A stretch of 64,000 nucleotides of DNA. Source: Gammaproteobacteria bacterium (lineage in GTDB: Bacteria; Pseudomonadota; Gammaproteobacteria; Pseudomonadales; Azotimanducaceae). Positions within the stretch are counted from its first letter, which is position 1. Each line of letters starts with the position of its first letter. The notes under the pieces were generated by a model. The model worked only from the letters and a program-made list of their open reading frames with translations. It did not search any database and had not been told where the DNA came from. Positions 26,806 through 36,332 of this stretch are shown here, in pieces. A program made the translations under genes and the position numbers. The stretch is taken from NCBI GenBank assembly GCA_021773565.1, contig JAJFJZ010000008.1, positions 310,001 through 374,000 on the forward strand, given 5' to 3'.

Positions 26806-29242
26806 AAACTATTTGCTTATTGCCTATCGCAACCTTCTGGGTAACCGGTTGTTTAGCGTTATTAACATTCTGGGTCTGGCTATTGGGCTTGCTGCCTGCA
26901 TGCTCATATTGTTGTTCGTTCGTCATGAGTTAACTTATGACCAGCAGTTTGAAAATGGTGATCGTATTTTTCGCGTTACGCGAACATTTTTTGGAAACGA
27001 CCTGAATCTTGCAACGGTAGCACCTCCAATCGGGCCACTGCTTGCCGAAGAGTTTCCTGAAATACAGGCCATGACCCGGTTAATGGATGTAGGTGATGTG
27101 CCTGTGCAAAAAGACGGCAAGGTTTTTACCCTTAACCACGTTGCAATGGCAGATGAAAATGCGTTTGAGTTTTTTGGCTTCAGGTTTTTACATGGCAACC
27201 CCGATAGTGCCCTGAACTCACCTACTGACATGGTAGTAACACAAAGTACAGCGCAGCGTTATTTTGGACGCACCGATGTAGTGGGTGAAACGCTGTTCAT
27301 TTTTAACCAGACAGATGTAAAAATCACCGGTGTAATTGAAGACCTGCCTGAAAATACCCACATGGCTATCAATGCAATTGGCTCCATCAAAATACTGCCA
27401 TCATTCATGGGACCGGATGAGATGGATAATTGGGGTTCCAATAATTATTATACCTACCTGTTATTGCCCGGCGGAGATGATGGAAAAGCACTTGAAGCCC
27501 GCTTTCCCGATTTTCTCATAAAACACCGTGGCGAAAATGCGCCGAGTGGCACCGCGCTATATCTTCAAAGGCTTACCGATATACATTTACACTCCAATCT
27601 GGATGCAGAGTGGCGCGCAAATGGCAGCATCACTGCGGTTTACACGTTCTCGGCAATTGCTCTGGTGATCTTGCTAATAGCCTGTATTAACTTCATGAAC
27701 CTGACTACTGCAAGGTCAACCCAGCGAGCAAAAGAAGTGGGTGTACGCAAGGTTGTTGGGGCAAGTCGCGGCCAACTCATTGTTCAATTTCTTGGCGAAT
27801 CTATTCTCTTAACCGGTATCGCCATGCTTCTGGCCCTGGCGATCGTTGAACTGCTGTTGCCCCTGTTCGCCAACTATGTGGAAAAGCCCCTGTCTCTGGA
27901 TGTTGTGTCCGATGCCGGGTTTATTCCATTACTTGTAGCAAGTGTTCTGGTTGTGGGCATATTGGCAGGATCATACCCGGCCTTTTACCTTTCATCATTC
28001 CGACCGGTGGACGTTCTTAAAGGCAGTGCCAGCAGTAGTGGTTCGGTTACTTTGCGTAAAATTCTTGTGGTACTGCAGTTTTCTATCTCCATAGGTTTGA
28101 TGATTGCCACGGGTGTGGTGGTAGCACAAATGGAATACGCCAGAAGTCTTGATCTGGGTTATGACCGATCGCGTACAATGACCACCAGCCTGCCTATTCT
28201 GGACGGCTTTTGGAATCAGTACGCACCCTTAAAAGCTGCCCTGGAGGCGAGTCCTTTAATAGAGTCAGTGACAGCATCTTCACGCATACCTACGGCGCAA
28301 CTGTTGGACGGTAGCGGCTATTTCATACAGGGGCAGCCATTGGAAATGGAGAATGTTAAAGTGTTGGCCGACCTGAAAGTCGATTATAACTGGTTCGAAC
28401 AATATGGTGTCAACCTGGTTGCGGGACGTTATTTTCGTGACGTGGAAAACGAACGTATCTATCGGCCGCCCAGTGATGAGGATCCAATTGTTAAAGGCGG
28501 GGTAGCCATTTTGAACGAAAGTGCCGTTCGTTTATTGGGCTGGACACCAGAAGAGGCCATTGGAAAAGTGCTCATAGAGCCCGATTCTCCGGAATTGGAC
28601 CGCCTGGAAGAAAGAACGGTGGTTGGGGTGGTGGAGGATTTCTATTTCTCGTCACTGCACGATGAAATCAAGTCGGTCATTTTTGTGGAAATGAACCCTG
28701 ATTATAGCGTTCGTGTATCCGTTAAGTTGAAACCAGGTGATCCGCGCCTGGCTGCAGAGTTTCTGGATGAAGTGTGGAAGCAACAGTTTTCTCATACACC
28801 TGCCGATTGGCGCTTTCTTGAGGATACCTTTGATGCATTGTATCGTGGTGAAGAACGCCAGGCAGAAATATTCAGCATTTTTGCCGGGCTGGCCATATTT
28901 GTATCTACGCTTGGCCTGTTTGGACTTGCTTCATTCACAACCGAGCGACGTACAAAGGAAATTGGTATTCGAAAAGTGATGGGTGCATCTGTTAAAGATA
29001 TCGTTTTGTTGCTCACTCGAGACTTTACCGGCCTGGTGGTTCTGGCGAATGTGTTTGCCTGGCCGGTTGCATACTTTTTTATGCGCGAATGGCTCACGCA
29101 GTTTGCCTACTCAGTGCCACTGTCGTTTGGTGTATTTCTGGGCGCGGGCATTGCGGCTATTCTTGTGGCATGGCTAACTGTGGCGACACAGGCAACCAAA
29201 GCAGCCACTTCGCGGCCCGTATTTGCTCTGCGTTATGAATAG
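26798..29242 (+). CDS. FtsX-type ABC permease with two MacB-like halves
   Basis: 814 residues from the ATG at 26798 (GAGGA upstream, 8-nt overlap with the ATPase gene); the longer frame is not coding. The MacB/FtsX unit is duplicated: an N-terminal membrane helix (VINILGLAIGLAACMLILLFV), a periplasmic core, three helices with ARSTQRAKEVGVRKVVGAS; then a second core and three helices with FTTERRTKEIGIRKVMGAS. Each half carries the conserved RxxEIGxRKxxGA coupling motif. Probably exports a peptide or amphipathic compound with the HlyD-like partner. Expression is likely sigma-54 dependent. Substrate unknown. Confidence 0.92.
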   Translation: MLKNYLLIAYRNLLGNRLFSVINILGLAIGLAACMLILLFVRHELTYDQQFENGDRIFRVTRTFFGNDLNLATVAPPIGPLLAEEFPEIQAMTRLMDVGDVPVQKDGKVFTLNHVAMADENAFEFFGFRFLHGNPDSALNSPTDMVVTQSTAQRYFGRTDVVGETLFIFNQTDVKITGVIEDLPENTHMAINAIGSIKILPSFMGPDEMDNWGSNNYYTYLLLPGGDDGKALEARFPDFLIKHRGENAPSGTALYLQRLTDIHLHSNLDAEWRANGSITAVYTFSAIALVILLIACINFMNLTTARSTQRAKEVGVRKVVGASRGQLIVQFLGESILLTGIAMLLALAIVELLLPLFANYVEKPLSLDVVSDAGFIPLLVASVLVVGILAGSYPAFYLSSFRPVDVLKGSASSSGSVTLRKILVVLQFSISIGLMIATGVVVAQMEYARSLDLGYDRSRTMTTSLPILDGFWNQYAPLKAALEASPLIESVTASSRIPTAQLLDGSGYFIQGQPLEMENVKVLADLKVDYNWFEQYGVNLVAGRYFRDVENERIYRPPSDEDPIVKGGVAILNESAVRLLGWTPEEAIGKVLIEPDSPELDRLEERTVVGVVEDFYFSSLHDEIKSVIFVEMNPDYSVRVSVKLKPGDPRLAAEFLDEVWKQQFSHTPADWRFLEDTFDALYRGEERQAEIFSIFAGLAIFVSTLGLFGLASFTTERRTKEIGIRKVMGASVKDIVLLLTRDFTGLVVLANVFAWPVAYFFMREWLTQFAYSVPLSFGVFLGAGIAAILVAWLTVATQATKAATSRPVFALRYE

Positions 29243-29270
29243 CAGCTGGCAAATACCAGGTAAACCCGAA

Positions 29271-30725
29271 TCAACTAAATCGAGGGGGTGGTATAAAGCC
29301 CCCTATTTCCTGTGCCATTAAGCGGGAGAATTCAATTGTTTTGTAGTCCTGATACTCTGCACCTACAGCCTGTAACCCTATCGGTAAGCCGTCTTCGCTC
29401 AGCCCCGTCGGAAATACTGTGCTGGGCAAGTGGGCTACAGTAATGGTGCCGGCCCAGAATATTTGCTGGAAATAGTCCTGCTCTTCATTGTCAACGGTAA
29501 GCTTGCGCTCAGTATATCCGGAGTGATCGTGGGGAAATGCAGTGGTTGCAACCTGCGGGCAGAGTAATATGTCCCACTCTGAATAGAACTGTGCCCAGGC
29601 GCGCCTCAGTATCTGTCTCTGGTTATTATGAAACGCCCACTCACCGTGTTCCTGTACCGAAAAACGCGCCATTTGGCTTTCTATTGAGGTGTCGCCCAGT
29701 TCAGAAAATTTGGCTTTGAGTAAACGATTTTCCGCCTTCTGTTCTTCGGGCATCCCGGCGGCCATTACGCCCCATAACAAACTATTGTAAGTTTCAAAAC
29801 TGCTGTCCAGATCGATGTCTGGTCTGGCGGTATCAGAAACCTTCGCTCCCAGCTTTGCCAGCAGATCACCAAGTGACTGCACTCTGTCTGCTATTTCCCT
29901 GGACACCGGCGCGCGTTCATCTGATGGCCAAATGGCTACCCGAAACTCGCTGAGCCTGGCTTGCCTGGGCCTTGGTAAATTGAGCTGCCAACCAGGCAGA
30001 TCGAGACTGTTGGCGCCTGCGATTACATCCATGGATAGCGCCAGGTCTTCTGCGCTGCGTGCGAGCGGTCCAACCACTGCTATATCTGCTGGTGCAATTT
30101 GCCCCGGGGGTGCATGACCCGTGTCCGAAACTACGCCCCAGGTAGGTTTATGGCCGTAAACTCCGCAAAAATGTGCGGGATTGCGAATGCTCCCGCCAAT
30201 ATCTGACCCAGCTTCAAGGCCTGTCAATCCACCAGCCAGCGCTGCTGAAGAGCCGCCCGAGGAGCCGCCTGGTGTTCTTGTCAGGTCCCATGGATTGTTG
30301 GTAGTGCCATATATTTCGTTAAAGCTTTGAAAGTCGGCCAGATTCAGGGGGACGTTGGTTTTACCAAGAAAGTGGGCACCGGCAGTTTTTAGATGCTGTA
30401 CGGTCGCGGCATCACTTTGTGCGATATTGTTTCGCAATTCGGGAATGCCCCAGGTAGTGGGCAGGCCTTTAATATCATAGGCCTCCTTAATGGTCATCGG
30501 CAGGCCATGCAGCCGGCCAAGCTGCGGGTTTTTTGCGGTGGCTGCATCTGCGGTTTTGGCAGCCTCCCTGGCTTTCTCAAAATCACGCACAACCACTGCG
30601 TTTATTTTACCATCAAATTTTTCGATTCTGTCTATGTAAAGATCGGTTAGCTCAAGTGAGCTGATTTGCTTTTTTTTGAGAGCTGCGACGAGCTCTGTTG
30701 CTGAAGAAAAAGCCAGGTCGGTCAT
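29271..30725 (-). CDS. Amidase (amidase-signature family)
   Basis: 484 residues from the ATG at 30725 (GGGGAT upstream). Ser-cisSer-Lys hydrolase: Lys in GLPMTIKEAYDIKG, the Gly/Ser-rich GGSSGGSSAALAGG, and nucleophile Ser in GSDIGGSIRNPAHFCG. No signal peptide. Genome annotations of this group range from GatA to fatty-acid amide or aryl amidases; the absence of gatB/gatC nearby and divergence in the C-terminal half favour a catabolic amidase. It could use amides produced by the nitrile hydratase at 48.6 kb, though the two loci are far apart. Convergent with the FtsX permease gene. Confidence 0.9.
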   Translation of the reverse strand: MTDLAFSSATELVAALKKKQISSLELTDLYIDRIEKFDGKINAVVVRDFEKAREAAKTADAATAKNPQLGRLHGLPMTIKEAYDIKGLPTTWGIPELRNNIAQSDAATVQHLKTAGAHFLGKTNVPLNLADFQSFNEIYGTTNNPWDLTRTPGGSSGGSSAALAGGLTGLEAGSDIGGSIRNPAHFCGVYGHKPTWGVVSDTGHAPPGQIAPADIAVVGPLARSAEDLALSMDVIAGANSLDLPGWQLNLPRPRQARLSEFRVAIWPSDERAPVSREIADRVQSLGDLLAKLGAKVSDTARPDIDLDSSFETYNSLLWGVMAAGMPEEQKAENRLLKAKFSELGDTSIESQMARFSVQEHGEWAFHNNQRQILRRAWAQFYSEWDILLCPQVATTAFPHDHSGYTERKLTVDNEEQDYFQQIFWAGTITVAHLPSTVFPTGLSEDGLPIGLQAVGAEYQDYKTIEFSRLMAQEIGGFIPPPRFS

Positions 30726-30890
30726 ACTTTTAATCCCCGATAGTAAGTGGATGATAGCCTGAAAGAATACACCAATTCCAAAGCCTGGAGTCAAGGGATA
30801 AGTGACATTACCTAGTTCGATACGGGGTTTATCGGGTTCCTGAAAGTGTACAAAACTTTATACTCAAGGTTTTGGCCTGGCGCGCGCGCA

Positions 30891-31256
30891 ATGCAAAAAA
30901 CCAGCGATATAATCTGGCAGGACAAGCAGCATCAGGTTTTGTTCGAGGTGCTTGATCAAATTGCTGAAGGCGAGGGCGGTGCTCTGGTACTTGAGAAACT
31001 TAAATACTATGCAGAAAACCATTTTGCCATTGAAGAAACCTACATGCAGAAACTCGAGTATCCCCACATCGAGGCACATATACGAGCCCATGACCAGTTT
31101 CGTAGCGAACTGTCCAGCATGGTTGAGAATGGCAAGCAATACGACGAGCGCTTCGCGCGGGTATTATCAACCTTTCTAACGGAATGGCTTAAGCGCCACA
31201 TATTTGGAATCGACAAGAAACTGGAAGATTTTATACTTCAGTCTGCAGAAAAATAA
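30891..31256 (+). CDS. Bacteriohemerythrin-like oxygen/diiron protein
   Basis: 121 residues from the ATG at 30891; a GTG at 30846 in frame would add 15 residues, and neither has a clear ribosome binding site. Four-helix hemerythrin fold with the diiron ligand pattern: DKQHQVLFEVLDQI, HFAIEETYMQKLEYP, HIRAHDQF and WLKRHIFGIDKKLEDF. The usual first-helix His lies before DKQH in many members and cannot be identified with certainty, so one ligand may be replaced. Likely binds or carries oxygen, or senses it. Ends 5 nt from the convergent peroxiredoxin-like gene. Confidence 0.85.
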   Translation: MQKTSDIIWQDKQHQVLFEVLDQIAEGEGGALVLEKLKYYAENHFAIEETYMQKLEYPHIEAHIRAHDQFRSELSSMVENGKQYDERFARVLSTFLTEWLKRHIFGIDKKLEDFILQSAEK

Positions 31257-31261
31257 CTACC

Positions 31262-31741
31262 CTAAGCCTTATTGCGCATCTTGATCAGAAATTTGATCAG
31301 GGTAAGCACTTCTGCGGGGTCCATTCGTCCCACAGGTGAGTTGCTATAAGTTGATAACATCACTTTGCCACTGCGACTTAACAGGAATTCACTGGGCTGA
31401 ATGTGGTTGCGTTGTTCCTCCCACCACGCACCGATGGCATCACCCTGTTCCCGGGTCACGCCCCAGGCCAGGGGAAAGCCCAGATCAGCCGCCACTGCTT
31501 TTGTGTCTTCCTCAGAATCGTTGGTAGCAGCAATAATGCTTACGCCCAGTTCTGCGAACGCGTCACGGCGCTGTTCATAGCCGGCTAACAGTCGGCGGCA
31601 ATAGGGTCACCAGTGTCCACGATAAAAAAGTGCAATGGTGAGCGGGCTGTCTAAAGCGGACGGAAATTGCAGTGTTTTTCCACCCACAAGATTAAGCGAC
31701 AGTTCTGGAAAAGCACTGCCTGGATCGAGCTTTGCATTCAT
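31262..31741 (-). CDS. Peroxiredoxin-like selenoprotein (UxxC, in-frame TGA read as Sec)
   Basis: 159 residues from the ATG at 31741 if the TGA at 31607-31609 is decoded as selenocysteine (residue 45). Thioredoxin fold, AhpC/TSA-like: PGSAFPELSLNLVGG, LTIALFYRGHW-U-PYCRRLLAGYE, ATNDSEEDTKAVAADLGFP, FLLSRSGKVMLSTYSNSPVG. Relatives have YRGxWCPYC, so the TGA replaces the first Cys of the CxxC. The frame continues 114 codons with family-like sequence. A SECIS-like hairpin follows at 31580-31596. A standard caller would report only the fragment starting at 31495. Alternatives are a recent nonsense mutation or sequencing error (C to A or T changes). Confidence 0.82.
31580..31596 (-). promoter_or_regulatory. 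Candidate bacterial SECIS hairpin
   Basis: On the minus strand GCCGAC-TGTTA-GCCGGC: six stacked positions with one A.C mismatch and a 5-nt loop whose second base is G (GU in the loop). The stem begins 10 nt after the TGA and the loop G is 18 nt after it, inside the 16-37 nt window of known bacterial SECIS elements and close to E. coli fdhF. The element lies within the coding sequence, as bacterial SECIS must. Confidence 0.65.
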
Positions 31742-31849
31742 TTTCTGTAGGCCTCATATAAGTGAGAACTGGTTTGTTTGAGTGTGCGAGATTGGCAGGG
31801 CTATTACAAGTGTGCGAATATTTGACTGTACAAACACAAGGGCAGGGCT

Positions 31850-32956
31850 ATGAAAACACGTGCAGCGGTGGCATTTGAAGCTGGCAAACCACTCCAGATA
31901 GAGGAAGTAGACCTGGAGGGGCCGCGGGCCGGCGAAGTATTGGTGGAGATCAAAGCTACAGGTGTGTGTCACACGGATGCATTTACGCTCTCCGGGGATG
32001 ATCCCGAAGGTGCTTTTCCGGCAATTCTGGGTCACGAAGGCGCAGGTATAGTGGTGGAGGTTGGCGCAGGCGTTACTTCTGTGGCGCCGGGTGATCATGT
32101 GATACCCCTGTACACGCCTGAATGTCGGGAATGTGAATATTGCCTGCACCCGAAAACAAATCTTTGCCAGGCCATTCGCGAAACCCAGGGTCAGGGCTTA
32201 ATGCCGGATGGCAGCAGTCGATTCTCCATTGCCGGAAAACCATTGTTGCATTACATGGGGTGCTCGACGTTTTCCAATTACACGGTATTGCCGGAAATTG
32301 CGCTGGCAAAAGTTCGCGAGGATGCACCATTTGACAAGATTTGTTACATCGGCTGCGGTGTTACCACCGGGGTAGGTGCGGTGGTTCTGGATGCGAAGGT
32401 GGAGCCGGGTTCCAATGTTGTGGTTTTTGGCCTGGGCGGTATTGGCCTGAATGTAGTTCAGGGTGCGCGCCTGGCCAGTGCTAACAAAATTGTTGGCGTA
32501 GATATCAATGACTCCAGGCGAGAGTTGGCCGAGAGTTTTGGTATGACTGATTTTGTCAATCCTTCCAAATGCGAGAACGTTGTAGAAGCGCTGATGGATA
32601 TAACCAGTGGAGGGGCGGATTACAGCTTTGAGTGTATTGGAAATGTGAATACCATGCGCCAGGCGCTGGAGTGTTGTCACAAAGGCTGGGGAGAATCCAC
32701 CATTATCGGTGTTGCCGGAGCCGGACAGGAAATAGCTACCCGACCGTTCCAGTTGGTGACGGGGCGAGTGTGGAGAGGTACCGCCTTTGGCGGAGCGCGC
32801 GGGCGTACTGATGTACCAAAAATTGTGGATTGGTATATGGATGGCAAGATCAATATTGACGATCTCATTACACACACCATGCCTTTGGAAGATATAAATT
32901 CAGCCTTCGACCTGATGCATTCCGGTGAGAGTATTCGCTCTGTAGTGTTGTACTAG
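31850..32956 (+). CDS. frmA: S-(hydroxymethyl)glutathione dehydrogenase / class III alcohol dehydrogenase
   Basis: 368 residues. Oxidises the glutathione adduct of formaldehyde to S-formylglutathione with NAD, and can also reduce S-nitrosoglutathione. Catalytic zinc ligands in [12 protein letters not shown] and GHEGAGIV; structural zinc cysteines in [20 protein letters not shown] fold [15 protein letters not shown]. The class III marks [10 protein letters not shown] and SRFS are present. Followed one base later by the S-formylglutathione hydrolase gene, a standard detoxification operon. GGGCAGGG precedes the ATG. No FrmR-type repressor is adjacent. Confidence 0.97.
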   Translation: MKTRAAVAFEAGKPLQIEEVDLEGPRAGEVLVEIKATGVCHTDAFTLSGDDPEGAFPAILGHEGAGIVVEVGAGVTSVAPGDHVIPLYTPECRECEYCLHPKTNLCQAIRETQGQGLMPDGSSRFSIAGKPLLHYMGCSTFSNYTVLPEIALAKVREDAPFDKICYIGCGVTTGVGAVVLDAKVEPGSNVVVFGLGGIGLNVVQGARLASANKIVGVDINDSRRELAESFGMTDFVNPSKCENVVEALMDITSGGADYSFECIGNVNTMRQALECCHKGWGESTIIGVAGAGQEIATRPFQLVTGRVWRGTAFGGARGRTDVPKIVDWYMDGKINIDDLITHTMPLEDINSAFDLMHSGESIRSVVLY

Positions 32957-32957
32957 A

Positions 32958-33824
32958 ATGCGCCACGTAAAAATTGAACAAGTAGGTTCTACTGTTTGCT
33001 TTGGAGGAGAACAGTTACGCTTCAGGCACCACTCATCGGTACTGAACTGCGAGATGAACTTTTCGCTTTACCTTCCGCCGCAGGCAAAGAATAAACCAGT
33101 GCCTGTATTGTACTGGCTGTCGGGATTGACCTGTACGGATGAGAATTTTGTTCAAAAATCGGGTGCTCAACAATATGCAGCAAAAAACGGCCTGGCAATT
33201 GTGACGCCAGACACGAGTCCACGCGGTGAAGGAGTAGAAGATGACCCTGAAGGTGCCTATGATTTTGGTCTTGGTGCAGGCTTTTACGTAAATGCCACCG
33301 AGGCGCCATGGGACGCGCACTATCAGATGTATGACTATGTGATGACAGAACTGCCCGCTATTTTGGCGGGCATAGAAGCACTGGATTGTAGCCGCACATC
33401 CATTCTGGGCCACTCAATGGGAGGGCATGGTGCCCTTATGTGCGCGCTGCGAAACCCGGGCAGGTTTGCTTCTGTTTCCGCTTTTGCACCCATAGTTGCC
33501 CCCAGCGAGTGTCCCTGGGGGCGCAAGGCCTTCGCAAATTACCTGGGTTCGGATGAGCGTGCCTGGCAACAGTACGATTCCACTGCGCTGGCAAACTGCT
33601 ACGACAGTAACACTGGGGGGAAGCTGGCCATTCTGATTGATCAGGGCGATGCGGATGACTTTCTTGAAGAACAATTATTGCCACACCTGTTTGAGCAGGT
33701 CTGTGCGAAAAACGGCATAGACCTGAACTTGAGAATGCGGCCGGGATACGATCACGGTTTTTTGTTTATTGCCACTTTTATAGAAGAGCATATTAACTAC
33801 CACGCAAAAGCGCTGGGCCTGTAG
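32958..33824 (+). CDS. frmB: S-formylglutathione hydrolase
   Basis: 288 residues, typical 277-288 length. Hydrolyses S-formylglutathione to formate and glutathione, completing formaldehyde detoxification started by the preceding dehydrogenase. Esterase-D fold: VLYWLSGLTCTDENF near the oxyanion hole, nucleophile Ser in ILGHSMGGHGALMCAL, Asp in IDQGDADDF, His in RPGYDHGFLFIATFIEEH. GFYVNATEAPW is the family signature. Begins one base after the frmA stop; both are plainly co-transcribed. Convergent with folD. Confidence 0.97.
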   Translation: MRHVKIEQVGSTVCFGGEQLRFRHHSSVLNCEMNFSLYLPPQAKNKPVPVLYWLSGLTCTDENFVQKSGAQQYAAKNGLAIVTPDTSPRGEGVEDDPEGAYDFGLGAGFYVNATEAPWDAHYQMYDYVMTELPAILAGIEALDCSRTSILGHSMGGHGALMCALRNPGRFASVSAFAPIVAPSECPWGRKAFANYLGSDERAWQQYDSTALANCYDSNTGGKLAILIDQGDADDFLEEQLLPHLFEQVCAKNGIDLNLRMRPGYDHGFLFIATFIEEHINYHAKALGL

Positions 33825-33832
33825 TTAGATAT

Positions 33833-34690
33833 TTATTTGCTATGAAAAGTTTCCATAGCGTACAAGGTGTTTTCCAGCATAGAGACGCGGGTCATTGGCC
33901 CTACACCGCCTGGCACCGGGGTAATCCAGCCCGCACGTTTTGAAGCAGATTCAAACTCCACATCCCCGTGGAGCTTGCCATTTTTGCCGCGGGTCAAACC
34001 CACATCAATTACTATCGCACCGGGTTTAATCCACTCCCCCTTGATAAGTCCCGGAATACCAACAGCAGAAACTACAATATCTGCCCCTTCAACGTGTTTT
34101 TGAGTATTTGAGGTAAACTTGTGTGTAGCAGCGACGGTGCAACCCGCCAGCAGTAACTCCAATCCCATAGGCCTGCCAACATGATTGGATACACCGATAA
34201 CGGTGGCATCCATGCCCCTGATCTTCACTCCGGTATGCCGGATCAGCCGCATTACTCCCATGGGGGTGCAGGGACGTAAACCCGGGTGACGCAGAACCAG
34301 CCTGCCAACATTGTAGGGGTGAAACCCGTCTACGTCCTTATCGGGATGAATTGCCTCAATGATTGCAAGGTTGTCTATATGATCGGGTAGAGGTAACTGA
34401 ACCAGAATTCCGTCGATGGATTGATCCTCGTTTAATTCTGATATCATGGCCAGCAAATCATCCTGGGTAATGCTTGCATCAGGATATCGTGCATCCAGCT
34501 TGAAACCCACCTGTGCACAATCCCGGCGCTTGCCGCGAACGTACACATGTGATGCTTCATCCGTACCAACGAGAATAATGGCCAGTCCTGGCGGGCGCTT
34601 ACCGGCCTGTTGCAACAGGCCAACCTTTGCGCGGATGTTTTCCCGAATGCTGGCCGAAAGCGCATTGCCGTCTATAATTGTTGCGGTCAT
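33833..34690 (-). CDS. folD: Bifunctional methylenetetrahydrofolate dehydrogenase / cyclohydrolase
   Basis: 285 residues from the ATG at 34690; the frame upstream is open for over 100 codons but overlaps the divergent gene and is not family-like. Interconverts 5,10-methylene-, methenyl- and 10-formyl-tetrahydrofolate with NADP. Signature elements: YVRGKRRDC with the catalytic Lys nearby, [40 protein letters not shown] and [10 protein letters not shown]. The usual GRSxxVG is GVSNHVG here, a common variant. Convergent with the formaldehyde genes, which suits one-carbon flow but is not evidence of coregulation. Confidence 0.96.
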   Translation of the reverse strand: MTATIIDGNALSASIRENIRAKVGLLQQAGKRPPGLAIILVGTDEASHVYVRGKRRDCAQVGFKLDARYPDASITQDDLLAMISELNEDQSIDGILVQLPLPDHIDNLAIIEAIHPDKDVDGFHPYNVGRLVLRHPGLRPCTPMGVMRLIRHTGVKIRGMDATVIGVSNHVGRPMGLELLLAGCTVAATHKFTSNTQKHVEGADIVVSAVGIPGLIKGEWIKPGAIVIDVGLTRGKNGKLHGDVEFESASKRAGWITPVPGGVGPMTRVSMLENTLYAMETFHSK

Positions 34691-34754
34691 TCGTGCGTAT
34701 AACCAATGCTGTTGCAGTCTGGACGCAGAGTATAGAACAAATTGATTAATTAAA

Positions 34755-36176
34755 ATGAAAGCTACCGAAAAATCAACGGCCCCCCACACACAGGCAGATA
34801 GCTCTGTTCTTCGAAGTGAAGTGGTCGGACTTTCACGTCTCGCTACGCCCATTGTCATAACACAATTGGCACAGATGGGAATAGGGGTTGCAGATTCGAT
34901 TATGGCAGGACGTGTGAGTGCGACGGATCTTGCCGGTGTTGCTCTGGGTGGTAATCTGTTTTGGCCCGTCCTGTTCTTTCTCAGTGGTGTGATTATGTCG
35001 GTTACGCCATCGGTTTCACAATTTAACGGTGCAGGCCAAAGTGACAAGGTGGGCGCTTTGGCACGTCAGGCTTTGTGGATAGTTTTAATTGGTGGAGTAC
35101 TGGCTTTTGTCCTGTTGCAGAATATGGAGCCTGTATATCACATGATTGGTGTGGACCCGCGCGCTATACCCATTGCAGTCGCCTACCTGGATGCGGTCAG
35201 TTGGGGCCTGTTTCCAATACTGGGTTATTTTGTTATGCGTTATGTCTGTGATGGCATGTCCTGGACACGGCCCGCAATGATTATTGCATTATCAGCACTC
35301 GCGATCAAAATCCCGATTAACTACCTGTTCATTTATGGTGGTCTGGGAATTGAGGCGATGGGAGGAGTAGGCTGCGGGGTGGCGAGTGCCATAGTTATGA
35401 GCATGGAATTTGTCGCCATGGCGGTAATGCTTGGGTTTGGGCGTTTGAGGCATCTCGAGGTTCTTGCACATTTTTCCTGGCCCGACTGGAACGAAATGCG
35501 GCGCCTTATAAAGCTCGGACTGCCTATTGGTGTAACGGTATTTGCCGAGATGGCAGTATTCTCTGCAGTATCCCTGATGATCGGTAAACTCGGGGTAAAT
35601 TCCCTGGCTTCACACCAGATTGCAATGAATGTCGGCGGCTTGACCTTTATGGTTCCGCTGGCACTGGGCATGGCAGCGACGATTCGGGTCGGCTTTAACG
35701 TTGGTGCCCGGGATTACGCCATGGCGCGTCTATCTGGTCTGGTTGCTTTGGGTACCTCATTGTTGCTGGGCCTTGTCTCCGTAGTGCTCGTGTATGTTTT
35801 TCGAGGCGAAATTGCACGATTGTTTACTACCGACCTTGAAGTCATAAGCATTGCAACTTCACTGATTGTGTTTGTTTGTTTTTTCCAGATTTCTGATAAT
35901 TTACAGGTGACTGCGGTGGGTGCATTACGGGGTTATAAAGACACGCGCGGGCCCATGTACATTGGTCTGTTTGCGTACTGGGTGATCGCTTTTCCTGTGG
36001 GAGCAGCGCTTACCTTTGGCGTGGACGCAGCTGGTCTATCTTTAACAGGCATGGGTGTTGAAGGTTTCTGGTGGGCGCTGGTAGGTGGCCTGGCAATAGC
36101 CTCAGTAATCCTGGTGTGGCGCTTCCATCGACTAAGTGCGGATATCTCGAGAATTCAGCACATGTCAGTTCGCTAA
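34755..36176 (+). CDS. MATE-family multidrug efflux transporter (NorM-like)
   Basis: 473 residues, about twelve membrane helices in two homologous halves. Inner-membrane antiporter driven by sodium or protons. Family landmarks: [32 protein letters not shown] at the N-terminus (two pieces of the first helix), [25 protein letters not shown] opening the second half, and [24 protein letters not shown]. It resembles NorM-type pumps for cationic drugs. Divergent from folD with 64 nt between. The stop codon lies five bases before an 18-bp tandem repeat array. Confidence 0.94.
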   Translation: MKATEKSTAPHTQADSSVLRSEVVGLSRLATPIVITQLAQMGIGVADSIMAGRVSATDLAGVALGGNLFWPVLFFLSGVIMSVTPSVSQFNGAGQSDKVGALARQALWIVLIGGVLAFVLLQNMEPVYHMIGVDPRAIPIAVAYLDAVSWGLFPILGYFVMRYVCDGMSWTRPAMIIALSALAIKIPINYLFIYGGLGIEAMGGVGCGVASAIVMSMEFVAMAVMLGFGRLRHLEVLAHFSWPDWNEMRRLIKLGLPIGVTVFAEMAVFSAVSLMIGKLGVNSLASHQIAMNVGGLTFMVPLALGMAATIRVGFNVGARDYAMARLSGLVALGTSLLLGLVSVVLVYVFRGEIARLFTTDLEVISIATSLIVFVCFFQISDNLQVTAVGALRGYKDTRGPMYIGLFAYWVIAFPVGAALTFGVDAAGLSLTGMGVEGFWWALVGGLAIASVILVWRFHRLSADISRIQHMSVR

Positions 36177-36181
36177 CGCAA

Positions 36182-36332
36182 GGCTGTTTATTGGCTCAGG
36201 GCTGTTTACCCGCTCAGGGCTGTTTACTGGCTCAAGGCTGTTTACTGGCTCAAGGCTGTTTACTGGCTCAGGGCTGTTTACCCGCTCAGGGCTGTTTATT
36301 GGCTCAAGGCTGTTTACCCGCTCAGGGCTGTT
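36182..36332. repeat. Tandem array, 18-bp unit, about 8.4 copies
   Basis: Eight full units and seven bases of a ninth: GGCTGTTTAYYSGCTCAR with variants ACTGGCTCAA, ATTGGCTCAG and ACCCGCTCAG. The variants are interspersed, not blocked. It fills the whole space between the MATE gene stop and the convergent anti-sigma-like gene, whose stop codon (36322-36324) and last residues lie inside units eight and nine. No dyad within a unit, so not a terminator array. Confidence 0.95.

Noticed and set aside
31262-31495. Independent 77-residue gene, or simple pseudogene, at the peroxiredoxin locus
   Set aside because: Its sequence is the C-terminal half of a thioredoxin-fold protein continuous with the upstream frame; one TGA at the Cys position plus a SECIS-like hairpin is better explained by Sec than by decay, since no other lesion is seen.
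31781-31851. Short direct repeats (AGTGTGCGA and GGCAGGGCTAT, two copies each) before frmA
   Set aside because: Too short and not symmetric; could be regulator half-sites but there is no support beyond the repetition.
33833-35047. 404-residue extended FolD frame
   Set aside because: The first ~119 residues overlap the divergent MATE gene and its promoter and do not resemble FolD; the ATG at 34690 gives the normal length.
36182-36332. CRISPR array
   Set aside because: Units are contiguous 18-bp repeats without unique spacers, and no cas genes are present.
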